From the NCBI GenBank assembly GCA_001931875.2, contig MSJH02000840.1, forward strand, positions 310,001 through 374,000: a stretch of 64,000 nt of DNA, in the 5' to 3' direction. A program made the translations under genes and the position numbers. Each line of letters begins with the position of its first letter. Positions within the stretch are counted from its first letter, which is position 1. Below the pieces are notes generated by a model. That model had not been told where the DNA came from. It ran no database searches and was given only the letters and a program-made list of their open reading frames with translations. This DNA comes from Byssochlamys sp. IMV 00236. Lineage: Eukaryota; Ascomycota; Eurotiomycetes; Eurotiales; Thermoascaceae. Positions 34,965 to 47,583 of this stretch are shown in pieces.

Positions 34965-36425
34965 ATGCCCAGCAATCGGTTATCTCTCCAAGACACCCAG
35001 CCCCCAGAGACCAATGCGCTGGGTCCAGGAACTGCCTGGACGGTCATTGCGCAAGGCAAGATCGGGTCTCTTGGCTTTGACAAACGGAATGAAGTGCCAT
35101 TCCGTTTTCTGGGACAAGTCCGCAAAACAATCAGTTCCTGACAGTTGCTCCATCTGTCCGCCTTTTCAGGAGCAGCTTTATCCATATAAAGGACGTTCAT
35201 TCCCGCAAACCATATCCGAAGCAAGCACAGAGATAGACTTTGATTTTGGCGTGGAGATCTATCGCACTTGTCGTAACAGGTCAAAACCAGCGTCCGTATC
35301 GAGCTGGGATGATGAAGGAATCGCCGAGGTCAGACTCTCTTCGTCCCTGACCTTAGTCAGTCCAGACACGTTGTCGAAAGTGGACCTTGGATCGTCGAGG
35401 CCTGGTACGTCAATGCTCAAAAGACAGGATCACAGTAGCTCGAGCCAACAGCCAGGCCGGACATCCCAACTCTCCAATATCTCATCGAAGAAACAGACCA
35501 TTAAGTGGCAGGATGGATACGTCAGCCGGTCATTTCCGGAAACCGAGTCTGATGTATCTGTAACAGTCTCGTCCTCGTCTTGCAGTACCTCTAGAAGCAA
35601 CAGAGTTCAGAAAAGGAAGGAAGCCGGCGCCGGATCTTCATCGTGCACAGAGTCCTCGGAATCAGAGATCAGCTCCAGTGACAGCAACGGCAATGAGGCG
35701 ATGCAGCGGACCCCAAGACCTTATCCAGAAGTCTCGGGGACTTCCACGGACGACCCGTTCATGTCTGAACAATCTCGTCGCGGATCTTCTGAATCCACTG
35801 GCAACACTAGTCTTGAGTTATCGGAGGAACTGCGCCAGATAGTAGGAGCAATGGAAAGGTTCACCACGGTAGGGCGAAGAGGATCCTGAATACACATTGT
35901 TTTCACAACCATTCTGACGATCTGATCAAGGATATCGATATGCCCGATGATTCTTCGTGCGATGATATCAGAGACATCTACGGAGAAAACCGACAACCCT
36001 CTGGCAGCGGCATAGACCACGCATCTATGGGAACGTTAAGCAGTCGTCCAGGGCCAGAGATTGGCATCAACACGTCCCGGAGAATAAACCCTAATCCCTA
36101 TCGCCCCATGAGGAACGCTCCTCGGTGGAGAGTGATACCGCGTCCAAACCGGCGAGATGATTCACTTCCCAAGGACGAGTATTTCCTCGTGGATGGAAAA
36201 TCCAACGATTCCCCTCCTGGGAGGGGCGACAACAGAATAAGAGCTGAGAAGAGGATCGTCAGTGATGGCAGTATCCACAGCGGTCCGGGGCTTGACCGTG
36301 ATCCAGGCGTAAGAGCACAATTTGTTCCCCAAGCCATCGGACCAGGAAGTCCTCGGAGGGTGGCGTCACGCCGTGATGACCAGGCCGAGGTCGAAAGAGA
36401 CTGCAGTGACTCGACGGACGAATAA
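34965..36425 (+). CDS. Ser-rich, largely disordered protein of unknown function
   Basis: I do not recognise this protein. The exon model is 34965-35117, 35170-35868 and 35931-36425, giving 448 residues. Both introns (52 and 62 nt) join in phase zero. Using the ATG at 34965 with the first intron removes an in-frame stop and gives MPSNRLSLQDTQPPETN...PFRFLGQ|EQLYPYKG. Choosing the ATG at 35014 in the other frame would avoid the intron but gives a less natural N-terminus. The middle is very rich in Ser, Asp and Glu (SSSCTESSESEISSSDS), with many possible kinase sites. The C-terminal third is rich in Arg, Pro and Gly and ends DCSDSTDE. No membrane segment, signal peptide or catalytic motif is visible. 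It may be a regulatory or scaffold protein specific to related fungi. Confidence 0.65.
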
Positions 36426-36839
36426 GTATCCACGTAACGGGTTCTGCGGCAGTGGTTCGTTCCTTGAGCGGTTGCGAAGAGAAAGTTTTTGTCTATGGAG
36501 ATCTCTGGCGCGTTGTTTTCCTTGCAGACTCTTTGGAATTCCGCATCGACACGGCAAGCAAGTCGAATTATTTTGTATCAGTAGCGTGGAAGAGGTGTTT
36601 CACCTAGATAACACTTCTTTTGAGACAAAAAATTAGGTTACAGTTCTTGAGGTATATCTCGAGGGATGTTGCGCGATCCGGCGTCGCCCCTGCGCAATAG
36701 ACGGGAGAACAGCAGGTACATGTTGGACTACGGCCCTGCATAAGGCACCTTTCATTCCCTCCCCCTGATCAGTCCACAACCTTTGCCCCTTCGGATGAAT
36801 CGTATAATAATCGGAAAGTAAGGTTCCGCGCTCAACAGA
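36426..36839. other. Convergent 3' spacer
   Basis: It lies between the Ser-rich protein gene and the CDK11-like gene. No coding signal is seen. Confidence 0.5.
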
Positions 36840-38559
36840 TCATCCTAGCCTTAACGTGAAACCTGCCCCGGTCTCTCCAGTATCCCCTCCGGCCGTCCCA
36901 CCAAACACACTGGCAAAGTCCAACTTGGGAGCTTCAGCCCCATGCTTTGGCGCCTCTGGCGTCTCTCTTCGCCGGCGCCTCTCCATTCCCGCCTTAGACG
37001 GAAACGTAGGAAACATCTCCTTGGGCTTGGGGCGCGGATCTTCATGGAAGTAAGGATGTCGAAGACACTCTTGGGCGGTTGGGCGAGAGGCGGGATTTAA
37101 GGCCAAGAGCGATGAGAGCAGCGTGAGACCGGAGTTGGTGAGATAGGGAAATTTAGAGCGCGGGAGGAGCGGTGGCTTTGTAGACGATGCATTCGATGAT
37201 GAGTAAGAGGGTGGTAAGCGGAGAGACTTTGCGTTTGGCAGGAATCGGAATCCAGGCCATGTTTGCTGCGTTGGAGGTCCAGTTAAGGCGAATATCTGTT
37301 CTTGTATTAGTACCATTATCTTTGTATATAGCAGGAGACAGATAGAAAGGACGTGTATGATGTACATACCTTGGACAATTGCTCTACTTCGTTCTTCCCC
37401 TGTAACAATGGCTCCGTCGTGAGAAGCTCTCCAAATATGCAGCCTATACTCCACATATCGATCTCCGGTCCATACTTGTCCGCCCCCAGAAGCAACTCTG
37501 GGGAACGGTACCATAGCGTCACGACCAGGTGCGTGAGCTTAGGTGGTGGATCTCCATAATACCTCGCCATGCCGAAATCCGCAATCTTGATCTCACCGCG
37601 ATTATTCATGAGTAGGTTCGATGTCTTCAGATCACGATGCATGATCCAATGCGAGTGTAAGAATTCCGTAGCGGACATTATTTGTAGAAGAAGGGTCTTG
37701 ATCTCCGAGGGTAAGAAAGGTTCGCGCATATCATCGAGTAGCGTTTTTAGATCGTGTTCGAGGAAATCCATGACGAGGAAGACACTATTTTAGTTGATTG
37801 CAATGAACGAGGCGAGTTACCTCGTTATTGCCCAATGGTTAATTATCTTTTTGCATCTGGGACTTTCCAGGGGTAGAAGGTGTCGAGAGCGCCCGGTTCC
37901 TTTTTTTGTTTCTTTCCGTGCTGTTTCTCTTGGAGAAGTAGCCGGAGTGGGAGGGGGGCAGGGAAAGGCGGATTCTCGAGTAGTAGATAGAGGGGGGGCA
38001 GAACTCACCTATCCATGCTATTTCCCATGACGATCTCACGAAGGTTGACGATGTTTTGGTGTCGAGCTCCAAGGAGGGTTTGGATCTCGCGCAGCCCGGT
38101 GACGGGGAACCCATCTGGCGAATTCTCCATTTTGAGCTTCTTCAACGCGACAATTTCTCCTGTCGTGATGTCCTTAGCTCGAGATACCCAGCCGTATGAT
38201 CCCTCTTCGATGTGATTCAGTCTTTCGAAATTGTCGACATGTCTGCATGGCCCCCATTCCGGAGCTGGGAATCGGAGCAGCGTAGAGCGTTTTTGTTGTG
38301 TAGTTGTATCGATAGTCTGTTCCGCTGCAGCTTTCTCCCCGTCGTCTGAGAGTCTGCGGCGCTTTGCCGGTCGTCCTCCAGCTTCACCATTGACTTCTCC
38401 GTCTCGGGCTTGCTGTTGCGCCGCCTGGGCTTCTTCCAGCTTGCGCTGCTTCTCTGCCTTGGCGCGTTTCTTCTCCTCTTTCTCGCGCTTGCGCTGCGCA
38501 ATGGCGGCTTCAGTTTCGGGATCGTCGTCTGCCCATCGTGACTTGCCCGGCGCAGACAT
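36840..38559 (-). CDS. CDK11-like cyclin-dependent kinase (PITSLRE group)
   Basis: This is a Ser/Thr kinase related to CDK11 and S. pombe Ppk23, expected to act with an L-type cyclin in transcription and splicing. Exons 38559-38009, 37784-37370 and 37295-36840 give 473 residues. The N-terminal ~100 residues are charged and coiled-coil-like (REKEEKKRAKAEKQRKLEEAQ) with a KRRRLSDD nuclear signal. The kinase domain shows the glycine loop EEGSYGWV, Lys in VALKKLK, the cyclin-binding helix PVTGLREIQTLL (counterpart of PITSLRE), HRDLKTSNLL, DFGMARYYG and the activation segment VVTLWYRSPELL. The first intron is long (224 nt) for this gene set but has canonical GTGAGT. It shares a 349-bp divergent promoter with the CCS1 gene. 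Confidence 0.92.
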
Positions 38560-38908
38560 TATCGACGAGGTCGAGGGGTGTTGTGTCGAGGTTAGTCGGG
38601 TATATAAAGTATACAATGGGAGAGCCGTGGATGTTTCGCTCTCCGGAACGGAAGTATTATTTTGATGACGCTATTTGCCGGATCGGAAGCTAGACTGAGA
38701 TAAGTCGACTATCTAACTATGCCTGGAAGCGCCGAAAGTCAACCCGCGATTTCAAAGCACACCCCACCTCCAACCGGCCATCGCGCAACATGGCCGACAT
38801 TCCAGTACTTTCTTTTCTTTCACTTATTCCTCCTGCGCCGGATTAGCACCCGTGGGATCTATCGTTTGCTTTACTTGATCTGAGACGTTTTCTATCACAG
38901 TCGCCGCC
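38560..38908. other. Divergent promoter of the CDK11-like gene and ccs1
   Basis: This 349-bp spacer separates two start codons. No coding signal is seen. Confidence 0.5.
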
Positions 38909-39851
38909 ATGATTGAACCATTCCAGGTATGTAGTTTCTCATTGTTCTGCAGCGGGGGGCGGGTTCAATACTGCGGAATTACTAACGTGCTATAACAGAC
39001 GACGTTCTCCGTCCCCATGAGCTGTGAGGACTGTATCAAGGATATCACGACGTCTCTATACAATGTTCAGGGTACGGAAATTACCAGGGATCCGGGGAAA
39101 AAAGGTGAAACTGACATCCGCGCCAGGAATTAACAAGGTCGACGCCAGACTGAAGGACCAGTTGGTCTTCATCGAGGGCACAGCGCCACCAAGCTCCATA
39201 GTATCCGCTATTCAGGCCACAGGTCGAGATGCGATTCTACGAGGTAGTGGCTCCTCGAACGGTACGTCTGGACCTAGATGATCTCGCTTTCTACAGTCTA
39301 ATCAGACTCATGCTGAGTGCAATTCCGAAAAAGGTGCCGCCGTGAGCATCCTAGAAACACATTCGACTGCCGTTCAAAATAACGTCCGTGGCTTAGCGCG
39401 AATGGTTCAGGTGTCACCCAACTTGACTATCGTCGACCTCACGATCAACGGACTCTCTCCAGGAAAATATTGGGCTACTGTCCGCGAGAATGGCGATATT
39501 TCAAGGGGACCAGAGACAACCGGAGGCATCTGGGAGTCGTTGAAGAACAAGGTCCTCGGATCAGAAGAGAAGAAGGAGCCAAGAGGTGTGTTCGGGACGG
39601 TCGAAGTGGACGCGAAAGGCCAGGGTAACGTCTTCCTGGACCGGCCAGTTGCCGTGTGGGAGTTGATCGGGCGAAGCATGGTCATTTCCAAGGACAAGGA
39701 GGGTCCATTCAAGAAGGAAGATCCTGATACATTGGTTGGAGTCATCGCCCGCAGTGCCGGAGTTTGGGATAACGACAAGATGGTGTGCTCGTGCTCCGGA
39801 AAGAACGTGTGGGAGGAGCGGAAGGAACAGGTCAGCAAGGGAATGATGTAA
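38909..39851 (+). CDS. ccs1: Copper chaperone for superoxide dismutase
   Basis: It delivers copper to, and oxidises the disulphide of, Cu/Zn superoxide dismutase in the cytosol and mitochondrial intermembrane space. Exons 38909-38926 (18 nt), 38999-39071, 39127-39261 and 39334-39851 give 247 residues, as in yeast Ccs1. Domain I has the copper site MSCEDC (Cys15, Cys18). The middle domain is SOD-like ([20 protein letters not shown], then [21 protein letters not shown]) and lacks the full copper ligand set of an enzyme. Domain III has [13 protein letters not shown], with Cys227 and Cys229 as the CxC transfer site. All splice phases agree. Confidence 0.94.
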
Positions 39852-42090
39852 AATCGGGTTCCCATCAATCATATCCACTCTGCACCAAGCATATGGTGAG
39901 CCCCGGCAGCAGTTGAGTCTTGAAAGAGCTCTTCGACCGGGATCGCCTGAAGGAAGCAAGGCCATGGAAGGGAATCCCAAGCGACAGGACCCCTTTACGA
40001 TGAGTATGACCAGGAGCGTGACGTTTATCTTTCTCCTACCTGTTTTACACGTGTCGAGGAATGTTACTGCATTGAAGATGATATCCATGCCAGGACAGGG
40101 CCATTGTTCAGTGAGATCTTGAGGGGGTTTCCGAACTAATATTCGGTACTGGAAATAAGGCTTCTAGACCGTCTCGTGAGGCTGGAAACATGGATCCTGT
40201 GAATTATCGTAACGGGAAACACCGTGTCACATCGAGCTCAAGGAATGACCCTTTCGCGGTAACAGGATTACCATCTGGTTGCTAGCTGCTGTAGTGGATC
40301 AAATGACCGGATGAAAGTACCGAGTGCCCTTTTGGCAGAGGTACTGACTGAAAAGTAAATACCGTACCTGTGATGTAGATGAGACAGACTATGTGGGAGT
40401 GCCAAAAATTTCCTGAATAGGCTGACACCTGAGACAGCCACTTACCTCGAGTCGAATGATTGATTTGTTGACCATAATGGGTCGGTATCGTCGGGCTCTG
40501 GAACAACCTCAAACACCGGCAGTATCAGCGTTGCCATGACTGAAAGTCTGGGCGCCCGCAAAGAAATCGGGACATGGACAGTCGAATTCCGAAATGGCGT
40601 GAACAGAGGACTCGATCTTTGGCAGGGAAATTGCTAGGATGGAGTGAAGTGAGATGTGCGATGTCTGCCAGGTCATCTACTGTAGATAGTGTGAACGACG
40701 ATCTGAATGGAGGGTGCACAGAGGGTTCTTTAACTGAGGCTTAACCGGGGAAAGTGGAAGCGTCGCTATGGGTCGCGTCCACTTCCAGGCGGCACGGGCC
40801 TTCTCCAGCAGTGTGATTATTATTATTACCGGATTTGAAGGCTCCTCTAGCATCTATTAGCATCTATGAGATCCTTGACACAGGAGTATTTGGTTAGTTA
40901 TACCCAACGAGGAGCAATCAATGACTCTGGCCCGTTGATGCTTGGCAAAGGGTGTTCAGGACGATTCGAGCAGCCGTTGGTGATAATCGTCGTTCGACCA
41001 TAGTAGACTTCGCGCCTAGTCGGCACCAGTTTGATATCCAATATCCAATACTCGCAGGCGATGGACCTGGAACGCTTTGCTCGAGTGGTGCTATCCACTC
41101 AGGAGGTAGATCAGACTTCTGGACCCTGACTTTGTAGGCTTGTGCATGAGACCAATTGGTTCTGCCCCTGTTATTGTTGTATCACCAGCCCCGTGGGCAG
41201 ATGGTTATCTCTGCCACTTCCTGCTCTTCCGGACGCCGCTTGCTGCTGCTGCTTGTGGCCGGTCGTCACTCGCTGTCCATCTTTGCCTTTGATTGCTGCA
41301 AGTTTTTTTTTATTTCTTTTCCATTCTCTTCTTCTCGCAGGCTGGCCCTCGACTTCCGTTCATTGGACCTGATAATACTGCGAAAGCACGACAAGCAAGA
41401 TCGGACTGGATTCCTGCTCTCCTGCAGTTCGCTTCCCCTCCTTTAGCCCATGTTCTCTGTCTGATCTGGGACACATTCTTTGAATCGATTACCTTCTGTT
41501 TCTTTGCTGCCTATTCTTTCCTCCGTATCTCATTTTTAGCTCCAGCGACGAGAGATTCGTCGAGACCTCCTTAATCTTAGTGAACCAACGCCTCGGTCAC
41601 AGCACCATTGCAGAACCAAGCCACGACTCCGTGGACACAATTCGCTTGGCTGAATCCCCTCCTGTTGGTCGGTATACTAGTTATACTCTAGCTTCAGCGG
41701 TAACGAGAGCGCCCCGCCATCGTCTGGTGCTCCCGCTCGCGCCGTGCAGCAGTCACTGCGCATCACACGCCAATCAATTCCCCCGGGGTTGGGATATTTA
41801 ACAGGGTTGGCAAGGCCGTGGTTCTCGGACTCAGCATTAAGACGGCACTCCCCTTCTTTCACGAATTTCGTACGATCGCCACTGCAGACGACTGAACGGT
41901 CGGTACGATTTCTGCAGGCCTAATCCGTCTAGTTACTCGCGAAAGCATTCTAGATCTAGAGTGGTTCTGCGGGGAAGTCAGCCAGGCGGGACATTCCGTG
42001 GATCGCTGTTCGCCCCGGTCCCTGGTAACTCACCCGACCGCGGTACTGTAGATTATACTATCAACATACGCCTGCCAGTTAGCCACCGCG
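39852..42090. other. Long gene-free region upstream of noxR
   Basis: These 2.24 kb lie between the ccs1 stop and the noxR start. I checked both strands and see only short frames without family motifs. The part at 41150-41580 is pyrimidine-rich with T runs, fitting a promoter and long 5' leader. It probably holds noxR regulatory DNA; an unrecognised noncoding transcript is possible. Confidence 0.5.
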
Positions 42091-43921
42091 ATGTCGCTTA
42101 AACAGGTGAGTTACAAGCTTCAGATTCACAGGTTCTGTCGGACAGTATAATAACCAGTATGCTGCAAACAGGAAATCGAAACCTGGGTCGAGGCGCTTGC
42201 ACATTACGACAATAATGAATATGATGAAGCGTTGAAAGTATTCGATAATATTGCGGATACATCAAAGATCTTGTTCAACTGTGGTGTCATCCAGGCGACC
42301 TTGGGAGAACATGAGAAAGCGGTATGTGTAGATATCAATGCGGGGTTTTTGTCTGTGGAACGTCAGCGCTGACCGATACCCATTAGGTCGAATGCTACCA
42401 ACGTGCAGTAGCCTTGGACCAATATCTGGCTGTTGCATATTTCCAGCAAGGAGTTTCAAACTTCCTGTTGGGCGATTTCGAAGAGGCGCTGGCCAATTTC
42501 AACGATACCCTCCTCTACCTCCGTGGCAATACATCCATCGATTATGAGCAACTAGGGCTGAAATTTAAGCTGTTCTCTTGTGAAGTTCTCTTTAACAGAG
42601 GTTTATGCTACATCTACCTGCAGCAGGAAGCTCCTGGTTTGCAGGACTTGGAATATGCAGCCAAGGAGAAAGTCACGCCTGATCACAATGTCATTGACGA
42701 GGCCATTAAAGAGAAAGCAGAGGTATGTCTGACCGTAACGGTCAAAAGAAATGCGCTCTAACACGTTCCAGGGTTACACTGTCTTCTCAATTCCTGTTGG
42801 CGTGGTCTACAGACCGAATGACGCCAAGGTGAAGAACTTGAAAACGAAGGACTACCTGGGGAAGGCCAAGCTGGTTGCAGCCGCTGACCGTAATAACGCT
42901 TTCACTGGGTTCCAAGGTTCAGAATTGAAGAGAGCGCAAACCATGGAGGCCAAGGCAGCAGATGACCGCCCCGCTGAAGCGATCTCGTATGCAGCGACGA
43001 ATCTGGTCCAAAGGAATCTCACCAGTCGAGCGCGACAGCTGTCAGAACCTCCGCTCAACCGCAACACCTTCCCTCCAACACCACCACCTGATTCTGATAA
43101 ATCTGGCGACGGCTTCGGAGGTGGCGCCTTGACGCAGCGGGCCGCATCAGTACGCTCTGGTCGTCCTCCAAACCTCAACTTCAACCGAGCTGGGGCCACA
43201 ACAAATGGCCGGACCAGTGAGATGCCATCTATGGACAGGCAACGCCCTGCCCCGTCACGCGCGGCTTCAGAATCTCGACGCCCCAGGCAGTATGCTGATT
43301 CCCGCCGTGACGTTGGCAGGCAACCTGCTTATCGAGAGACGATGGGATCAAGATACCCCGAGGACGGCTACGCAGACGATGTATATGACATGTACACTAG
43401 CCCGCGCTCAACTGGGAATTCCAGTCGAAGAGGACAGTCGAGACGGCAACAACCACGGTACATTGATGAGGACGAAGAATACGCGAGCGACGGATATGAG
43501 GATGACACCTTTGATGACGGCGAATTCGAGATGATGCCAGCACCCCAGCCCCGCCCGTCTCAGAGGAGAAGGGCAAACTCTCGCCGGCCTGATGTTCGCA
43601 AATTCCGTGTTAAGGTACACGCAGAAGGCGACATCCGCTACATTATGATCCCAGGTTCTATCGACTATGGTGAGTTCGAGGGCCGGATTCGAGAGAAGTT
43701 CGGGTTCCGCTCTCGACTGCGCATCAAGATGAAAGACGAAGGCGATATGATCACCATGGCCGATCAGGACGATCTCGATCTACTGATCAGCAATGCCAAG
43801 GATATGGCAAGGAGGGAAGGAAACGACATGGGCAAAATGGAGGTATGTGTACTCTCTTGTCTTATCACGTATCCCATCACATAAACTAATTGGTCATCAG
43901 ATATGGGTTGAACAGAAGTAA
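42091..43921 (+). CDS. noxR: NoxR, p67phox-like regulatory subunit of fungal NADPH oxidase
   Basis: It activates NADPH oxidases NoxA and NoxB with the GTPase RacA, for polarised growth and sexual development. Exons 42091-42105 (15 nt), 42172-42321, 42387-42722, 42772-43842 and 43901-43921 give 530 residues. The N-terminus carries tetratricopeptide repeats, about residues 5-160 (WVEALAHYDNNEYDEALKVF, then AVECYQRAVALDQYLAVAYF), the RacA-binding region. An activation-type segment follows (GYTVFSIPVGVVYRP). The middle is long, disordered and Arg/Ser/Pro-rich. The C-terminal PB1 domain covers about 444-530 (KFRVKVHAEGDIRYIMI, then DQDDLDLLI), the docking site for Cdc24-type partners. No SH3 domain is present, as expected for the fungal protein. 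The first and last exons code for only five and six residues; phases agree throughout. Confidence 0.95.
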
Positions 43922-44830
43922 TCACCTTCGTGTCGTTGCGGTTTCTTTTTTTCAATACGTGGACGCTTTCCTGGTCGTTCCGCATGTTTACGTGAAGTAG
44001 GTACTACTTGGCACCTGGCGTTAAGGAGCAAGGAATTTGTTTTCACCATGATTCCCCAGACGATGTTCCAAACCCCCCTCCCTTCTCATTACCTGTTGAT
44101 ATCCCTGACATGGTATTGAGTTTGTGAGTTTGGCGAGCGAAACGTTACCAGTTAGATGAGATCAGTCACCGATTTTCGAATAGAAGTAATGCACCCTTGC
44201 GATAGGGAATGAGCATAACACTCAAGTCTTCTGGGATATGCCAGAAAACAAGTAGTTAGATTAAGCCTGCACTTATGCGCATGCGTAGTACTGATGATAT
44301 CGGCAGTATTATTAGTTGTGTTCGGTGTTGTAACATTGCAAGGTATATAATGCGAATTATAGGCCTCCCTTTATGACTATCTGCGTATTAGAAGTTGGTT
44401 CTGATCCTAGGCTACATATATCTATTATCAGCTGTATCTATTCCGCTTTATTTTCTATTCGATTCTATGACTGATTTCCCCGTCGTATCGAACGATCAGG
44501 TGTCTAAAGGCGGATTTAGTCAATTCCAGAGTGAGGATATTCAAATTTAGTGAGAATCTTATCTTCGAACGTGAAATGAAAGCAAAAATCCCAATAACAC
44601 TTCTACAGATCCACCAGATATAAATATACATATATCTGGCGACGCAGCATTAGGGTTCGGTCGATCACGCGGCTAGGTACTTAAGTAGCGCCAAGAGATC
44701 TCCGCCATTGACGTGAAGCTCGGACGGATTGTTGACAGCTGGCGCATTGCCTAGCTACTACAGCTATGAGCGAGATTCGAATATTCCTCCTTTACAATAA
44801 GAACAACAACTCGACTGTCATGCGATAGCA
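43922..44830. other. Intergenic spacer between noxR and ufe1
   Basis: It holds the noxR 3' region and the promoter of the SNARE gene. No coding signal or repeat is seen. Confidence 0.5.
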
Positions 44831-46148
44831 ATGACGAACCTAACTCCAATTGTTAGCCAACTCCTCACGGAGACCCATTCCGCTCCTGCGATTCGGGAAC
44901 GTCGACCTTCGACCGAGACGGTGGATGAGTTCCTCAAGGAGGCGTATAGAATAGTTAGTACAGAGACTTTTGTGTTCGGGGAGAGATTAGAGAGAAATGG
45001 GGATTTTTTGTTTTTTTGCTAACGGATTTATCTCCTCATACTACAGAATTCCCATATTACCTCTCTCCTTCGTTACCTCCAATCCATACGTCACTCGTAT
45101 CTCTCCACAGCTCCTGCTCCACCAGCTTATCACCGCCGCACACCATCCAGCGGCTCGATTTCTTCTCTCAAAGCACAGAGCCATCCACATAAGCATCTGA
45201 GTGACGAAGAGCGCGATTCGATTGACTCCTCGACTGCGCTACTTCTTCGTGACCTGTCGTCGTCCATCGCGAACCTCTCTTCTGCAGAGACTCTCCGGCA
45301 GGAAACTGAGGCCACGATCCTTCAGAAGAAGTACGGGCATAAGAATAAGCTATTATGGCGCTGGGCGGGTGGATCTGGTGCATTGGGGGATGATGATCAG
45401 CTCCGGTCGCCGGAGCAAGAGCACGATGAAGAGTCAGCCCGTACGATTCGGGCGGTGCGGGAGAGCATGTTGTGGTTTTTGAGACGTGGGCTCGAGACGG
45501 CGGCAGAGGTGCAGCGGAGTATGGTGGAGAAGAGGATAGAGAGGGTAAGAGAGAAGGAGAAGAGTGTCCTCTACAAGATGGGGAGTATGCGGGGGGATAT
45601 CCCGACACGGCCGCCGGATGGAGCTGCTGCTGCTGCGTTCGACAGTGGGAAGAGTAACTACGCGGCTCCGTCGTTGACACGGAGGGAGTACGGTGCAGCA
45701 ATGAGCGAGGCCGAAGTTGCGGATATCGAGTCGCAGCTCTCACCGGAGCAGCTGCAGCTCTTTGAGCAGGAGAATAATACCATGCTCAAGCATTACGAGG
45801 ATACGTTGAGCAAAGTCCAGTACGTTGGGAGCCTTCCTTGCAGAACCTAAAAAATTCACTTTGCGACGCCCTCATCTGAAACATGCAGCTGACTAGTAAA
45901 CGCACAGAAACGCCGAAAAATCTCTCCTCGAGATCTCGTCCCTACAGCAGACATTGGTCACTCATCTATCTACTCAAGAAGACTACATCAACCAACTTGT
46001 TGCTGATGCCCAGACAACACACACGAATGTGGGTCAAGGCAACAAGGAACTCAAACGCGCAACAGAGCGGCGCAGTACAGCGCAGATGGTTTTCTGGGGA
46101 ACTGTTGGACTGTGTACTTACTTGGTTGTTTGGGACCTTGTTTTTTAA
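44831..46148 (+). CDS. ufe1: Syntaxin 18/Ufe1-type ER t-SNARE
   Basis: This SNARE mediates fusion of Golgi-derived retrograde vesicles with the ER. Exons 44831-44953, 45047-45819 and 45908-46148 give 378 residues. The N-terminus (MTNLTPIVSQLLTE, then ETVDEFLKEAYRI|NSHITSLL) matches the syntaxin-18 N-terminal domain. The middle is charged and probably helical (RAVRESMLWFLRRGLETAAEVQ). A SNARE heptad region covers about residues 285-350 (QLQLFEQENNTMLKHYEDTL, then HLSTQEDYINQLVADA). A C-terminal anchor ends the protein (AQMVFWGTVGLCTYLVVWDL), with almost nothing on the lumenal side. Splice phases are consistent. Confidence 0.9.
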
Positions 46149-46663
46149 GGGAGCTCGAATATGTATACATCTAACACTGTAATAATTCCTGTATCTTGAT
46201 ATGTAAAGCATCTCATACATATGTAACAGCAACGGGCGATCTCATTAGTAGCATTATCTTCTATAGTGCGTACTAGATTACCCGAGAGATGAATAACCTA
46301 GATGGCACATACTGTCCGTGTCTAGCCATAATTGATATAATCTCACAAAAATCATCTCGTTTTATCAAACAGAGTCGCTGGCTGCGGCTCTTCAACCTAG
46401 ATTTAAAGGGGTTATCATAAGCTTGACATCTAAAGAACTTACCAGTAACTCGTATAGAGTATGACACAAAGACGTCGGTATTCTTTCAGAAGGGAGATTT
46501 CCATGAGTTCTATTTCTCAACTTATTATAGTAGAAAAACGAACCATGTACAGCACACAGAACGTGCCACGCACGGGACCCTCTACTTAGAGAGTAAACCA
46601 GAAGTAAGCACGCACCTTCAAGCAAGGATATCAGAATCCCGCGAACACTTATGTATACACTGG
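46149..46663. other. Convergent 3' spacer
   Basis: This AT-rich spacer lies between the SNARE and hydrolase genes, with no coding signal. Confidence 0.5.
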
Positions 46664-47583
46664 TCAATCTCTTGTCAGAATTTTATTTTCTAAACCTTCT
46701 CCCCCGCAGGCCCGACGAATACAATCCACGATGAATCCCGGATTGCTCAATTGCGGCGAATGTCCTTCTTGGCATCTAATAACTTCAAATCCACCCTCTC
46801 CGCCCTGTGAAATCATCCTCTCCTGCACAGTCGGCAACAAAGCACGGTCATTTTCCGTGAGGATATACGTGCTCGGAATCTCTCGATAGGCTGTGTATGT
46901 GGCTGGCACGACTAAGGGCCAAGCAGGATGGGTTCCCATGAGGTCCTGTGCCCATTCAACGTCTTTGGGATCGCACCGGTTGAAAACCATTTCGCGTCCG
47001 AGTTCACGATCGCTGGGAACCATGCTGCCATCCTTTATTACGGATATATGTTAGTTATTCCTTTGTCGTGGGTAGTTGCTCTGGTTTAAATGGTTATGCA
47101 GAGCGATGCCTTGATCAGGAGTGAGGAGGTCAGAATGCGTACCGGTTGTATACTAATCGCCTTCTGTCGCTGCAATTCCATCTGGAGCTCTTCATCCGTT
47201 TCCGGCTTCGTGATCTCCTGGAAGGTTTTCCCCTCCTGAGACGCAATAGCACACATGTATATCAGCTTTAAGATACCGGCGTTCTGGCCCTGATCCCCGC
47301 GCGCCTTCTTTCCCAGACCCTTGACGGCCTCGGACATGACAAGACCACCGTATGAATGAGCGATCACGACGACATCCTTTCCAGCGTCCAGGTGCTTCAA
47401 GATCTCCGTCCGAACTGCTTCCGCGTCCTTGTCCCAGCTGGTGAGTGGTGGACTGGAGTCCACTGTAGGGAGAGTCACGCCGATGGCTTCGTATTCGAAC
47501 TTTTGGAGTCCCTCAATGATATACTTGTAGTGTTGAGGCCTGTGCCATGCACCTGGCACGATAACGATGACGGACTTGGGCAT
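46664..47583 (-). CDS. Alpha/beta hydrolase (methylesterase/hydroxynitrile lyase-like)
   Basis: This is a cytosolic alpha/beta-hydrolase fold enzyme of the plant methylesterase-like AB_hydrolase_6 group; the substrate is unknown. Exons 47583-47143 and 47032-46664 give 269 residues. The N-terminal strand and oxyanion region read VIVIVPGAWHRPQHY. The nucleophile Ser77 lies in VVVIAHSYGGLVM. An acid residue in TENDRALLP and the catalytic His in EGHSPQLSNP complete a triad. The intron acceptor is an unusual AAAG rather than pyrimidine-AG, but the join QP|DGSMVPSDREL is in phase. Such genes are frequent accessory genes in moulds. Confidence 0.87.
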
